From Earliella scabrosa (taxonomy: Eukaryota > Basidiomycota > Agaricomycetes > Polyporales > Polyporaceae), in the NCBI GenBank assembly GCA_022605405.1, contig JABYQQ010000015.1, forward strand, positions 682,001 through 746,000: 64,000 nt of DNA. The letters are read 5' to 3'. Below, one piece after another: positions 35,495 to 47,190 of the stretch. Within the stretch, counting starts at the first letter, position 1, and each line of letters starts with the position of its first letter. Under the pieces are notes generated by a model that saw only the letters and a list, made by a program, of their open reading frames with translations, was not told the origin of the DNA and searched no databases. The position numbers were made by a program, and so were the translations under genes.

Positions 35495-37740
35495 CGTGTC
35501 AGACGGTGGGTGGAGGAGCGGGCTCTGGGGAACGAGCGATGGACAACGCACGTCTCGCGGAGATCTATATGGTTGCTCACAGACGCGTCTAAGCTGGCGG
35601 GCGTGGAAAAGGTGTGGAGGACACTGGCAGAACGCTGCACGGTAGACCAACTGAACGGAGAGCGAGAACCCGGCAGCTGGGTGGCGATTGGTTGTGCGGG
35701 CGAGAGATGCTCGTGAGTCGTGTTCACCCTCGATCCGTCCTCGGCTACCGCTCCATGACAGCTGCTTCCCTGTCGGCGATGCAGCGCTTGCTAGTTCTGG
35801 ACCGGAGTCGTGATCAATGTCGGGAACAGAACTTCCGCTCGAAGTGGCTAGAACACGCCCAAACCCCAACCGCTACCTTGGTGTGGATCTGGCAGTTCAT
35901 GTATTCGAATGGGGCACGAACCATATGCCAAAGGGCCCTTAGGTCATGATACATGATACGTCTTGCAACGGAGCCCAGCTGCAGCCTGAGTGCAGGTGGC
36001 ATATCGATGCTGTGGAGAGCAAAGTGCATATCCCCACACATTAATATTGATCGAGCGCCTCAACATGCCAGGGAGCGTACACCAAAGTATATGCGGGGGC
36101 CAGTACCATCCATACTCGCTCCGTGTAGGCATGCCTATCGTTCGCAGACTGTGCATTGGGTCTGGGTTGCAAGGAAGAATATCAGTATGTGGGTCGGGCA
36201 AGTGAAGAAGCACATACAATGATGTTCGATGCGTATCGAAGAGACAGAAATATGGCTCAATCTTGACGATCGCACAGTTTCGCCGCATCTACGGAGGTGC
36301 GCCGCAATACCTGCATTGCGCGCCAGAAGCGGTCGTGCTCCCGACGAGCAGATGGACGACCGTAGCGCAGTGCTATCGATAGCACTCGTGAAGGGGGGCC
36401 GTAAGCCCAAGTTGGGGGGAGCAACTGCCGAGTTCAATACTCAAGCCAACTTGGAAGTCGGCGGCCCAATCGTACCCTGAAGCCGGGTGCGTTAGAGTCG
36501 AAAAACCGCTCATGACGTGAACTGGACGATAATGGCAACGAGCTCGAGTCACAATGGGAAGGTTGGAAGGCGGCGGCTTGCTCGGGGTGCCCCTACGCAT
36601 CGCAGTTAGTGGGGAATGCTGCTCGACGACTAGGTCAGATGTGCTACCCCATGCGTCACAGCTTCATGGAACAAGCGTACCGGGATCCCATATGAGCTGG
36701 AGAACACCCCGAGGAGTCCGGATCGTGCGTTCGACTCAAGACGGCTGGCAGAGATCGTGAAAGTGTGAAGACTGGAGAACACGGTAGGGTGTTTCCAGCA
36801 GCTTCAGGTTCAGCCTGATGGACGCAATAACGGCATGTGAACCCCCACCCGTGGAAGGGCCACCTACAGGAGAGCGCTCCGCACTGCTCCCCATCGAACG
36901 CCCATGCCCTCCCCCCATTCCACTCGTTCGCCCGCAAGTGCACCCTTGAAAAACCTGAGAAGACGAAGCAATAAGCGATTCCCACAGGCCTGGTGCAGCT
37001 CGAGCAGCTGCAGGAACGGGGTATATAACTTTCCCGATTAGAAGTGCGAGACCTTGCATGACGCCGTGCGAGGAAGGTCAGATGTTGGAAGAGAAACCAC
37101 CTGTGAGGTCATACGTCAGCATCCACGGATGCTAACGCGTTGTGAAAATGCTCTCACCGGCCACGATGGATCGCGACTTCTCCACCTGTCTTCGCTCAGA
37201 GTGGTTGTACAGAGCGGCAGTGCGAGGTCCGGCCCCGGCATTGTGCTCTTCGGCGAAGAAGGTGCGCACAGGCACGCAGGCGCAGGCGCGCTACGTGCCA
37301 TCGTGTCGACCGGCGAGATTCCGACAGCGACGACTCGAAGAGACTCGAAGACAGGACGGCGCGGGAGGCGGCAGCGTGGTGGACCTGTCCGACAAGCGCA
37401 GTGAGAAGTGTCGAGAAGGTACGGCCTTCCTGAGGTGCGAATGCACGCGCTTGTAGCTCCGAGTCGAGTGCAGACTTCATCGTGTCCGGGGCAAGACCGG
37501 TTTCGTGTACGCTAGTAGCAGGACTGCTGTAGTGGACTGCCCACAGTACAGATCAGATGTCGCAGGGAGAACCCAATTGCGGGATGTGCAAACTCTCTCA
37601 CCGCTCGCGAATGTCGGATTGAGTCTTCAACCTGGATCGGTTGTACGTCAGGTCCAACGCTGTACATGTCACTAACACTGGAGGAGCTCTCGAGCACGCA
37701 TATTAAGTGTTCCCCATAGCGGTCACCTGCGGAGCTCCGA
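35495..37740. other. Left part of duplicated segment A, no intact gene
   Basis: TATAT at 35566-35570 lies about 75 bp upstream of copy 3 and corresponds in position to TATA-like sites of copies 4-6. The part near 37200-37430 is alignable by eye, with many changes, to about 46240-46410 (shared GTTGTGCTC and AGTGTGGTGGACC-like tracts), so it belongs to the duplicated unit. No gene is supported. Confidence 0.4.
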
Positions 37741-37779
37741 GGTGAACAGGCCAGAGGCAGTGACAAAAGCGCATTGGAC

Positions 37780-39340
37780 CCGTCTAGCGAGCGCTGGCGA
37801 AAGTATCAACAGCGGTGGGCGGATCTTGGCGTCCACGGCGGATGCTTGTGGGTCATGCGTTGTACTGACTGTGATTACTGGTGGTCACGAGGGATCCGGA
37901 GGAGGTCTTCGCATGAGATGTGTTGCCAGACACCATTGAGCGCTGCGCTGCGCCCAGCGTTGCAGCGTCCGAAAGCATCGTTGGGATGAGTGTCCATGCG
38001 CACGAGCGGCTGTGCGAGTGGTACGAAAGATCCGAAGACGACAGATGCGCCGGAGGTGCGATAACAGCATGACGGGCCTGACGCCGCGTGACTCGTAGTA
38101 TCTGTGGGGACAGATATTGGGAACATGCGGCCTGTGAAATTGTAATTGGACGTGCGAGCACTCGACTACAGCAGCGAATGTCTCTCCTGAACGAACGTCT
38201 CGCGCATATGCGGGATGTCCGACATCACGATCGCTAGCTACTCGGACGCCCGGCATGACATTTAGAGCAAAAAAAGTCAGATAATGCTTGCACGCAATAA
38301 CCGTCTCGGACCCCACTCACTTGGATGCTTCGCCTTGACGTTTGTTCTTCGTCAGCCCAGAGCACGATCTAGCGCGTGCGCGAATTGACCGAGTTGAAGT
38401 TGAACGACTTGAGCTGCTCGATCGCGCTGCTCATCGTGTCCGTCGTGAGAGGGGCAAGTTGACGATTGCCTTCCGACATTCGAGTGACAGGGCGAGCACG
38501 TTCAGAGTTGCAGACACCGCGAAGTATACGCGCCCCTGGATGCATAGTTGCTGCTCGCGCGCGTTCGCGAATAGCTGGCGCGTGCGCCCGGACGATGGAT
38601 GGAAGAGGATGGTCGTGACTGCCTGGCGCGGCTTCCCTTGACCATGGGCAGGGTCTTAGTTCTCATCTCGTTGCTCCATCACCGCCATGAACGTGAAGCG
38701 GGTCGGAGGAGGAGGGTGGAGGAGGAGGGTCGTGGGCGTTGTATACGCGCGCATAGAATACGGAGATAAAGTCTCAGGCGGGGGCGGTCCAGGCGGTGGT
38801 CCTGGAGTCTGGGGCGTTCAGGTTGTGGACGGCATGGCCTCGTAGATGTGCGGGGTGTAGCGCCGTGCCGCATACAGTGGCAGGGACCGCTCCCACCTTG
38901 AGCTAGATGGCCAGAGATGTGTACAGCTTTTGAAGCAGAGCGAGGGAGCGCGACACGTGTCCGAGTACTTTCCTTCCGCCTCTGACGTACCAGTCGCTGC
39001 TCCGAGAGCGCATTGAACGCGCCTGAGTCATCCAGCGCGCTCAGATGAGACGGGCGAATGGGGACTCGATAGCGCCTTGCCGTAGGTGGGTTCGGGATCT
39101 GGGGCATGCGTGACGCGGACCTGTGCGGCAACGGAGCGAACTCGCTCCTCGTTCTGCAGGAGCTACAATCACTGTGGCCATTGGGTACTCGGAGCGGGGA
39201 TTCGAAGTCTTTCGGCGGACGGGAGAGACCTCCGTAGGTGATGCAATGAGGGAGTGGCTTTGGGCGGCGACAAGAAGGTTTCAAAAAGACTGTTCAGCAC
39301 GTTGTCTGTGTATGGTCAACGTCGGGCGTACGACATGGGG
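37780..39340 (-). pseudogene. VPS54 relic A
   Basis: The DNA aligns by eye with the intact VPS54 at the right end of the window. About 38170-38230 matches the exon containing PYVRETFRRHLSQ (compare 61600-61660). About 38315-38460 matches the intron boundary and LKNITAKHL exon (compare 61733-61870). About 38760-38840 and 39000-39115 each match the 5' end of the gene (compare 63815-63990), so the 5' end is present twice and exons 2-3 and most of exon 1 are missing. All reading frames are broken by indels. It cannot encode a GARP subunit. Confidence 0.7.
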
Positions 39341-39698
39341 ACGCACCATTTAAGCTGTGCATTGAGCTGTAGCGTACAATGTACTAGCATACAGGAAGTT
39401 CCACGTCTCGTTGCGTGAACCATGAGACGCTTCTGCATGCTCTAGTCGCGTACCATCCAGTTGAACGGTCTTGGAGGGATACGAGCTGAGAGGTTCCATA
39501 CCGGGCGGGATTCGGATGGGAGGTAGCGGACACATAGTCGGGCAGTCCACCGAGGCCAAAACAGCATGTTGTGAGACTCGCAGTGCGCAAGAGAGACGGC
39601 TCGTGTTAGGAGAGACAGCACTGACCAGTGACAGTATGGGAGGGTGTGCGAGCGCGATCCGTTCGTGCACCAGCGCATGCGCGTCATCGTCTTATGTA

Positions 39699-39883
39699 CA
39701 GCTGTTCGCGAAATGTTTGCCGTTCAAACTCCGACGGCGCGAGACGCGGAAAATTCAGAAAATCCACGAAACTCGTTGGGACTGAATGTCATGCACAAAC
39801 CATACCTGGGATCTGTCTCAAATGACTGCGAGATGACCCCGTATGACCGGCGAATTTGAACGGAGGTCGTGCGGTTCGTCTGA
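39699..39883 (+). repeat. Left terminal inverted repeat
   Basis: Pairs with 40600-40784 with only a few mismatches; the shared interior tract includes the GTCATGCACAAACCATACC stretch. Confidence 0.8.
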
Positions 39884-40599
39884 CATGACTTATGGAGGTT
39901 CAGTAGGCGACCATTGGTCATACGCTGGTGTCAGTATATAATCATTCTGTAGTCATCTCAATAGTCCATGCAATCCGACAGGCTCTTTGAGCAGTGTATG
40001 CAATACATATGAGGGAGAATATGCGAGATAGCATCCCCAGAAGGGATCTTCCATCTCAATCCCGCTCAGCGTCATCGGGCGCTTACATACTGCATGCTTG
40101 TGCATCTGTGGTGAACGGTATAGCGGCCGAACTCCATACTCTCTCAGCCTGTCAGGGGTCAAGAGTCTGCCTATAAGGCCGCGCTACATGGCTAAATTTC
40201 CGCAGGAATAATCAGGGCCCTGCTATTGAAGTCCAGAGGATGCCGATGGGACCGACGTGGAGTATCTGTCCTAAGTATACAGACTTGATAACTCTTCGAG
40301 CACTCATTCCTAAGGGTTCTATATGTCCTCCAATAAGTGCATAAGCATCTAGATACACGCATGATGGACGACACAACTCTGAACTACCTGTCCACCGAAC
40401 CGTCGCATGGGCGCTTGTTGAGTGGTAGACATGAAGCTGAAAATGTCACATACGAGCACACACCAGAATATCTTTCCATCATTGACAGACTCTAGCATCG
40501 TTGCAGGCAAATCAGAGAAGCTCATGTATTGTCTGAACCCAAAGACACGCCATCCTCTCGCAGATCATGCCTCGGATGACCTGGCATCCATGAATCACC

Positions 40600-40784
40600 T
40601 CAAACGGACCGCACGACCTCCGTTCAAATTCGCCGGTCATACGGGGTCATCTCGCAGTCATTTGGGACAGATCCCAGGTATGGTTTGTGCATGACATTCA
40701 GTCCCAACGAGATTCGTGGATTTTCTGAATTTTCCGCGTCTCGCGCCGTCGGAGTTTGAACGGCAAACATTTCGCGAACAGCTG
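40600..40784 (-). repeat. Right terminal inverted repeat
   Basis: Reverse complement of the left repeat; the outer end reads CGCGAACAGCTG, followed by TA. Confidence 0.8.
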
Positions 40785-40786
40785 TA

Positions 40787-42743
40787 CGTAATCCGTGCGT
40801 CTCCTACCGTTACTCGGTTCCTCTGCACCTCCGCATGTGCTTGCGCTCTCCAAAGCCTCTCTCTCTCTCTCCTCCGCTTCTTCTCTCTTCCTGCTGTCAG
40901 CACACCGAGAGATTCAGCTTCTGACCAGGCGCGGCCGGTCATCGGCATCTCGTCCACCCCTCCTTTCCCTCCGAGGGTCTCAGACATATGCACAACCTAC
41001 AGGCCTGCTTGCTCTAGGTGACGTTTTCAAGTCCGTCGCTACTACGCGTGCACCTCATCTTGCAGTAGGTCGACCTTTGGCCGGTCCCTCTAGGAGCTGG
41101 AGGGCGCGCATGTGTGACATGGGAGTCGTGCGTGGGTTGCACTCTTGAACTGCAATGCCATTTGGTACGCCCGTCTTACCCTACGTCGCTCCGCCATCTC
41201 CGGACCAGCATGAACCCCACGGACGCTGTCCTACCCCCTTTCTCCACCCCGCTTATTGGCATCAGCTCATGACTTTCTCTATGGGCATGTATATACACGC
41301 ACACTAGATGCAGAGGTCTCTCCACGTCAGGGTGCACAATGGAAAGCAACTGTTAGGTCGGAGGATCGAGGTAAGCGTCGACGCGATGGGAGAGGATGTG
41401 CGAGTACGACGCGTAGGGATACAGATTGCTCATTGCCCCCATGCTGCGCGTGGACGGTGCTCTCAGATCGTCCACAGATGGCGAGTGAGTCTCTCCATCC
41501 CGTAGCTCTTCCGGCAGCCTTCTTCTCCCTCTACGACTACACTCTACACAACTTGTAACATGGCGTCGAGGCACGACGACCGGAAACCTCTGCATGTTTG
41601 GGCGGGCCCGGAATACTCAGCAGCGGCTCGGACGTTGGAGAGCAAATGCCAGTGTAAGGGCCTCACCACGAGCTCTGTGACTCATTAGAAACGGGCGAAA
41701 CATACTATTGTCAAGTGATGATGCCCTGACGGATCATCCACTGCAGCTATCTCAATAGCATACGCCGTGCGCCTTGCACGTCAGGACCGGCAGCGCAACG
41801 CAATCATCCTAACGCTCTTCTCCTCAAGTTCGACAAGCTTTATCCCTAGTTGTCAAAGAATCTACTTCTACACCGTTTACCCTCCTCTACGAACTCGTGC
41901 GTTCCTCTACTTGATTGATTTACCCAGTCTGAACTTACGTCATGCACAGGTTGCTGGGACTCGCTCATGCTCAGTGCCTCCGCCGGCTGACCCAAACTGG
42001 CAATCTCAGACTCACCGATAACCTCCGTGTCCACGCGTCGCGCATGCGACGACCTGCTCGACCTCACACACGTGGCTGTGCCTCTTCAATGGACCAGGTG
42101 CTATGGTGCGAATGCGGACGTCCATGCAGACGGGACAGGACCCACACATGATGGTATGTGCCCGCTTCCCTCCTTCGCCGTGCGCGCATTCGCTCAGTAA
42201 GCAGCCCTATTGGTCTAGACCATAACACACATGTCCTAAGGCTTTCGATCGACCGCTCTAGCAGCACACTCCGACGACTAACGAGTTCATCAAACGCCCT
42301 ACACATATGACGAACCAGGTGGTGGAGCAGGGCGCCGCGTGCGAGCGCATGGCGCTCTTCCCCGCACGCGCGGGGAGGACATCGCGCCTGCCAATCACAT
42401 ACTGGCATGTGGATGACTTGAGATCTCTGCCATCCGTACGGCCCGGCGTCCGTTTATTTCGTCAGGTCCACAAGGTGAGTCGATTGCACGCACGACCGAA
42501 CATGTTCGCTTAAGAGCTTCAACTGCAGGTGTATCGGAGCATCTGTTTGACCGCACTCCGGGACAAAGCCAGTGAGTCGTGACACGGAAGCGTATGGCGT
42601 AGCTACGAACGTACATTCGTTAGAATACCAAAGTCAATATACAACTGTGAAGATCGATCGCCAGCAGCCACTAGTATAGTAGAACAGAAGGTACGGTTAC
42701 CCTATACGACCACTTAAGGACTATGTAATGTGAGAGAGTAAAG
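40787..42743. other. Segment A, paralogous to about 49.1-50.6 kb
   Basis: Contains tracts shared with the later segment: TTCCTGCTGTCAGCAC with the following GAGAGATT and GACCAGGCG; the block around GAGCTGGAGGGC and TTTGGTACGCCCGTCTTA; and CATGCACAGGTTGCTGG. No intact gene is seen. Since relic VPS54 lies on the left in the same order, this DNA may derive from sequence beyond the 5' end of VPS54, outside the window. Confidence 0.45.
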
Positions 42744-44722
42744 CTAACCAAAGTGTGGCCAGTAGTTTCCCCACGACGGAAGAGTAAATGACTCGGGAGG
42801 GAGCGCAAATAGCTGTCGGAAACTGACCACGACCAGGAACATGCTACCCAGGAAGTAAAGCAGCACATTGACACATACAACAATTTTGACGTGGGATGCT
42901 ACAAATCGGACAACCCCCTCCACATCCGGATGTGCTTGAATAGTAGCGAATACACCCCAAAACCAGATGTCCACAGTGGCCAACGTAAATGCCATGCAGT
43001 ACGTCTCCGCACCCAACACCATGATGGCTATCGTTATCCACTCCCAGAGTGAACGCTCAACATCGGTCGGGAACGTCGCCCCGAGGCCGATCAGATGAGG
43101 GAGGCCATACACGGCTGGAAGGAGGGCGAGACCAATGCCCGTACGCAACTGGGCGTTCGGAACTGTGTGTGTCGCGGCGTGAATGTGAGCCACAGGGACG
43201 ATGAAAGCATGGTTTGTCCAGTATGGGGAATCAACAATGTAGTAAACCGTATCCTCGGATAATGATGAAAGAAGAGACATCCGTTCGTTGGTGGCTTGCT
43301 CCTCTTCTGTATCAATGAAGCTGCCGTCGACATACCACGGCAAAGGCCTCCAGTAGAAAATGTACCTCACTTTCAGCACGGTAAGCCAATGTCGGATGGC
43401 GCTGAGTGACCAGTAAGACCGGGGGAGGACGTTAGAGGAGGCTGGATGGTCGGCATCGCAAGCTTGCTGGAAACGTGTTTGTACCCATTCTGGCAATCCT
43501 TTCGCCGCAGGAGAGCCAGGGACGCCGCAATACCGATACTCGTAAGCGTGGTACAGCGTAACTCCATTGAACAGAAGAGAGCGATCGGGAAAGCTCAAGG
43601 TTGATAGCCATGCACCAACTTGACGGACGACCTCCTGGTCCTCATCAGAGCGCGTCCCGATGGCAATGGGCTGCCCGACGTCCTTCGGCTTATTCCACCA
43701 CGCAGCGTATGTTAGCAGCGCGCAGAGTGCGTGTGCGATGGTCGTTATTTCGAGGAGGGAGAGTGGGAGATGCTGCACGGTGCGGCTGACGCAGCTCAGG
43801 CAGAACCAGAGAATCTGCCAGGCGAGGAGCATCTTCGCGAGGCCGTCCGCCTTGCCGCGGTCGAGTAGCTCGTCAACCGGGATGTCGGGGATGAGATCTG
43901 GCTCGACCTCCATAAGGAGTCGAAAGCCGTATTCTGTCAGGACCCCATTGCCTTGCCAGGCGGGAAGATATCGATTTTTCGGTGGCTTGACGTGGGGGTC
44001 TTGGAGGACGAAACCGCCCATGATGACCCAGAAGCTGTGGGCTAGCGTCCACGGATGGTTGCGACTCCTGTGAGTAGTCAATCCCTCGGACACAGGGTAT
44101 TGATAATCGATATCAGATTGCTCCGAGTGAGAGTAGGAGTCCTCCGATGCAGTCCCAGAATGTTCCGAGTAGGCCTCATAAGGGGTGTTGAGCATACTTC
44201 TCAGCTCAATCATCGAGCCCGCCTCGTCCGGTGCCCCTACCGCCTCAACGTCGGGGTACGACAGGGCGACAGAGTTCACCGGCTCACTGACCTATGGAGA
44301 CGCATTGTCAACGGCTGTATATATCGTGCGTTCGTAGATATACTTACTACTAGTATTCGTCTGAGGATGTGAAAACCATCATCTATCCAGCGAACGAAGC
44401 GCACGAGCACTGTCTGGTCCTCGACTGTCTCGGCCGCCTCTTCCGCAGGGGTCTTTAACCTCTGGCGCGCAAACTTCGTGAGATCGCGCGCGGCCAAGTA
44501 CTGATTGATCGCGAGAATCAGGAGATATTCCGGAGCTAGGAGGCCAATGACGAGCCACCCCAGCTTATCAAGGAGTCTCATGAAACTCGACTGGTCGCTG
44601 TCGGGAATATCCAGGTGAAGCGCGGACCAGGTACATATGAAGAGGGTACTGATGCAGCTGGTGAGGATGGAATATGTGCCACGGATATTTGGTTCGTCCT
44701 GCCAGGAGACGGTGGCGTTCAT
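42744..44722 (-). CDS. Seven-helix membrane family, copy 4
   Basis: Exons are 44722-44348 and 44291-42744 with a 56-nt intron; 640 residues and no internal stop. The start MNATVSWQDEPNIRGTYSIL matches copies 3, 5 and 6. Conserved blocks follow: GWLVIGLLAPEYLLILAINQYLAARDLTKFA, the variable linker (here Glu/Ser/Tyr-rich, SEHSGTASEDSYSHSEQSD), NHPWTLAHSFWVIMGGFVLQDP, DRGKADGLAKMLLAWQILWFCLSC, TIAHALCALLTYAAWWNKPKDVGQP, YIFYWRPLPWYVDGS, GLPHLIGLGATFPTDVERSLW and the end ALPPESFTLPSWGNYWPHFG. Seven hydrophobic spans are visible. A TATAAG in reverse lies about 80 bp upstream (44801-44806). The function is unknown; a membrane sensor or channel-like protein is possible but unsupported. Confidence 0.82.
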
Positions 44723-44800
44723 CGTGTCAGATGGTCGGCGGACGAGTGAGCTATCAGGAGCGGGCGAGAGACAGAGCAAGTCTCCCATGAGACTCGGACC

Positions 44801-44806
44801 TATAAG
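44801..44806 (-). promoter_or_regulatory. Putative TATA element of membrane copy 4
   Basis: CTTATA on the minus strand, 79 bp before the ATG. Comparable sites stand upstream of copy 6 (CTTATA, 59627-59632), copy 5 (CTTATG, 53913-53918) and copy 3 (ATATA, 35566-35570). The GATAGCTC tract between site and ATG is shared by copies 4 and 6 and, in weaker form, by copy 5. Confidence 0.4.
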
Positions 44807-44887
44807 TCGCTCAAAGACGCATCTATTATAAGCTATTAGCGCACGGAAGCTGTGTGGAGGACAGCATCCTGGACCGAGAATTTGGTA

Positions 44888-45021
44888 ATCTCGTCACCAG
44901 ACAGTGTCGTCCCCGCTTCGTAGGAAAGAAATGGACAGAGAACCGAGTAGGCCGCCCGTTCTCTGTTCATCCCGGTTTCCTTTTCCGGACGGGACAGCCC
45001 AAACCGTCCTGGTGACGAGAT
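44888..45021. mobile_element. 134-bp inverted-repeat element (MITE-like)
   Basis: Ends ATCTCGTCACCAG and CTGGTGACGAGAT are perfect 13-bp inverted repeats, with TA on both outer sides (44886-44887 and 45022-45023). Inside is a further 9-bp hairpin (ACAGAGAAC / GTTCTCTGT). The size and TA flanks fit a miniature element; no relation to the 1.09-kb element is seen in the ends. Confidence 0.5.
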
Positions 45022-45419
45022 TAAGAATCTCAGGGCAGGATGGACGGCTGTGAGAGAAACCCCGCCAGAGAGACTCGTTGGTGGTGCGCAAGGAGTTCGG
45101 ACGGTAGTTGATGAATTGCAGCACGTTCGTTCCGCTCGCGTTTCAGAAAGCTTGTTACCTCATGTAGAGCAGACTCCAACGCAAGAAGCTGGAACAGGGC
45201 CACACGTCAGCCCACATGCGATTGCGACTGTTCTCCTGTGCGCCGCCAAATTCACGTCGTAAAGATTGTAATTAGAGCCGAACATCAGCCACTAGTTTTA
45301 GTTCGTAATGGTTACCCACCTGAGATTTTGCACATCCTCATGGAGGGTTGATTGCGTTGATGGATTGAGCAAGACACATGCAGAGCGAGGACATGCTGGG
45401 AATGGTTCATGTACGCCAT

Positions 45420-46210
45420 CCATTATGTTGACAATTCCATCCCATACGCCCATTTGCAACACTCGTCTTCAAGCTCCGTTGTGCAATCAACCGCTACACA
45501 TACTCGTTTGGCCGCCTTGGCGCATACTGAGTCTCGGGTAACTACCTCCGGAATGAAGTCGGAGTCGGTCTGGTGATCGAAGGTACGGCAAGTCCTGTGG
45601 TATTGCAGAGCGGGCAGCTCATGATCATTGTTATGGTATCTCGAGTAAAATGAACGAACCTGAATGAGGAGATACACCGGGGAACCTCGCATAGAGCGAC
45701 CTGCTCCACGACTTATTGACGCCCTCGCCTTCCTTCTGAGCACCCCATTGGGCAGCCTGCCATAGCAAAGCCTTCGCTCCGACGCTCTCTGCAATTCTAA
45801 CAGCGCATGCGTCAGATGAAACAGCGTCGTGAGCCTGAAGAAGTATCGAGAACACGTTCGTCAGAACGGACCTGCGAGGATTGGTCGAACTTGACCGGCT
45901 CCATATGTCTCTGCTAAACGTCTCGCGCACGTACAAGATGGCCATCGACTGAAAGGCCAGGGGCGGTACCAGCAGGATCCAGACGAGCAGATGTCAGACC
46001 AAGCCTGCACGTCATCACGATGCCAGAAACCTCACCTGAATGCTTCGCCGCGATGTTCCGCAGCCCTGATGTGACGAGCGGATCGCGCCCGCCCCAGCGC
46101 GACCTCTGGTCCGCACGCTGCGGGAAGGCTGTACTGGGCGACGAATGCTTGCGTCAGCGTCGACTCGCCCACTACGCAAAAGATCTTACCGACGACCGGT
46201 CGGGAACACC
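45420..46210 (-). pseudogene. VPS54 relic B1
   Basis: About 45710-45770 matches the exon reading AVKWDAPKEGEGVNEYM (compare 61270-61326; the tract GACGCCCTCGCCTTCCTT is shared). About 45890-45955 matches the PYVRETFRRHL exon, and 46030-46100 matches the start of the LKNITAKHL exon (GATGCTTCGCCGTGATGTTC-type tract). The frames are broken and the intervening exons eroded. Order and orientation follow the intact gene. Confidence 0.68.
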
Positions 46211-47190
46211 AGTTTGACGTCTTCGCATCGCTTCGTTCCAACAGGCCCGTACGGAGAGCTTGGTCTGACAGCGGTGTTGTGCTCCACAGCAAAGGAAGTG
46301 TATGCCGTTGCCCTCGAGTTGACCAGTGACGACGGAGGCGGAAACAGGAAGGTGGAAGAAGCGACGACGAGAGCAGTGTGGTGGACCGGTATGACGGACG
46401 GGCGCATTGGAAGGTGTAATATGTACGGCCTGGGGGTGAACGCGTGCGTGAACAGCTCAACCATGCGGCTCTATCGCGTCCGGGAACTACACGCAGGGGC
46501 GGATCACGTAGCAGAACGAGGGCGTCGAGCTTCGACTCGACATACTACGCGTGTGCCTGCGTTGTGAACTGGTTCCTCTGTCTTGCATGTTGCGGCACGA
46601 GGAAGGTCCGGCACGGGTGCCGACCTGAGCTTCATGGGCTAGCGCAGTCTGTCGGTATCGAGCACCCGGCCGGACTGCTGCACTTGGGAACGGAACGAGC
46701 CCGCATATGAAGACATAGAAGAACGGATGGGTTAGCGACTAGGACTGTTTGCGGATTGTGGATTAGGGTCTCACCGCTCGCAAGCGCCCATTGACGTCCC
46801 GGGCCGTCGTTCCCGTCGTACAACGCAGCAGGCAGCAAACGCGGTAGAGGGGGAGGGATCGAGAAGATGGGGCCCGCAAGCGGGAATGCACGGACAAGCA
46901 GCACGATCGCGCACCCCGTCGCGTCATTCATCAGCAGCGGTAGGAACATCCTGGAGATGCTCGAGTAGAAGAACGAGCAGGTCGCGGGAGGCACTTAGGT
47001 GTTGCGTGGACTCGTTCGCAGGTCCTCAGCGTTGCGTCTATAGACCGAATGAACCAAGGGGTGGGCTGGTTGCTGAATGGCCGTGTTGGAGGATTCTGAG
47101 GGCTAGTGGTTCGTCGGTGAACAATGACACCGCCTATAACTGCTGCGCCAGGTGCTTGTGGACCTTGCATCGCGATGGTGTCAATAACTA
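46211..47190. other. Decayed duplicated DNA, no gene
   Basis: The beginning (about 46240-46410) resembles 37200-37430 in segment A. Nothing coding is recognisable. Confidence 0.35.

Larger units (their letters stand above)
39699..40784. mobile_element. 1.09-kb non-autonomous TA-targeting DNA element
   Basis: The two ends are near-perfect inverted repeats of about 185 bp (39699-39883 and 40600-40784), beginning CAGCTGTTCGCGAAATG. TA dinucleotides flank both ends (39697-39698 and 40785-40786), the target duplication used by Tc1/mariner-type transposases. The roughly 715-bp interior has only short ORFs and no DDE/D transposase motif, so mobility would need a transposase supplied elsewhere. The paralogous segment near 49090 lacks the element. 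Confidence 0.78.

Noticed and set aside
45631..45945. 104-codon ORF with YVRETF and GAQKEGEGV as a small gene
   Set aside because: The fragments match two different VPS54 exons in relic B1; the ORF is accidental fusion of decayed sequence.
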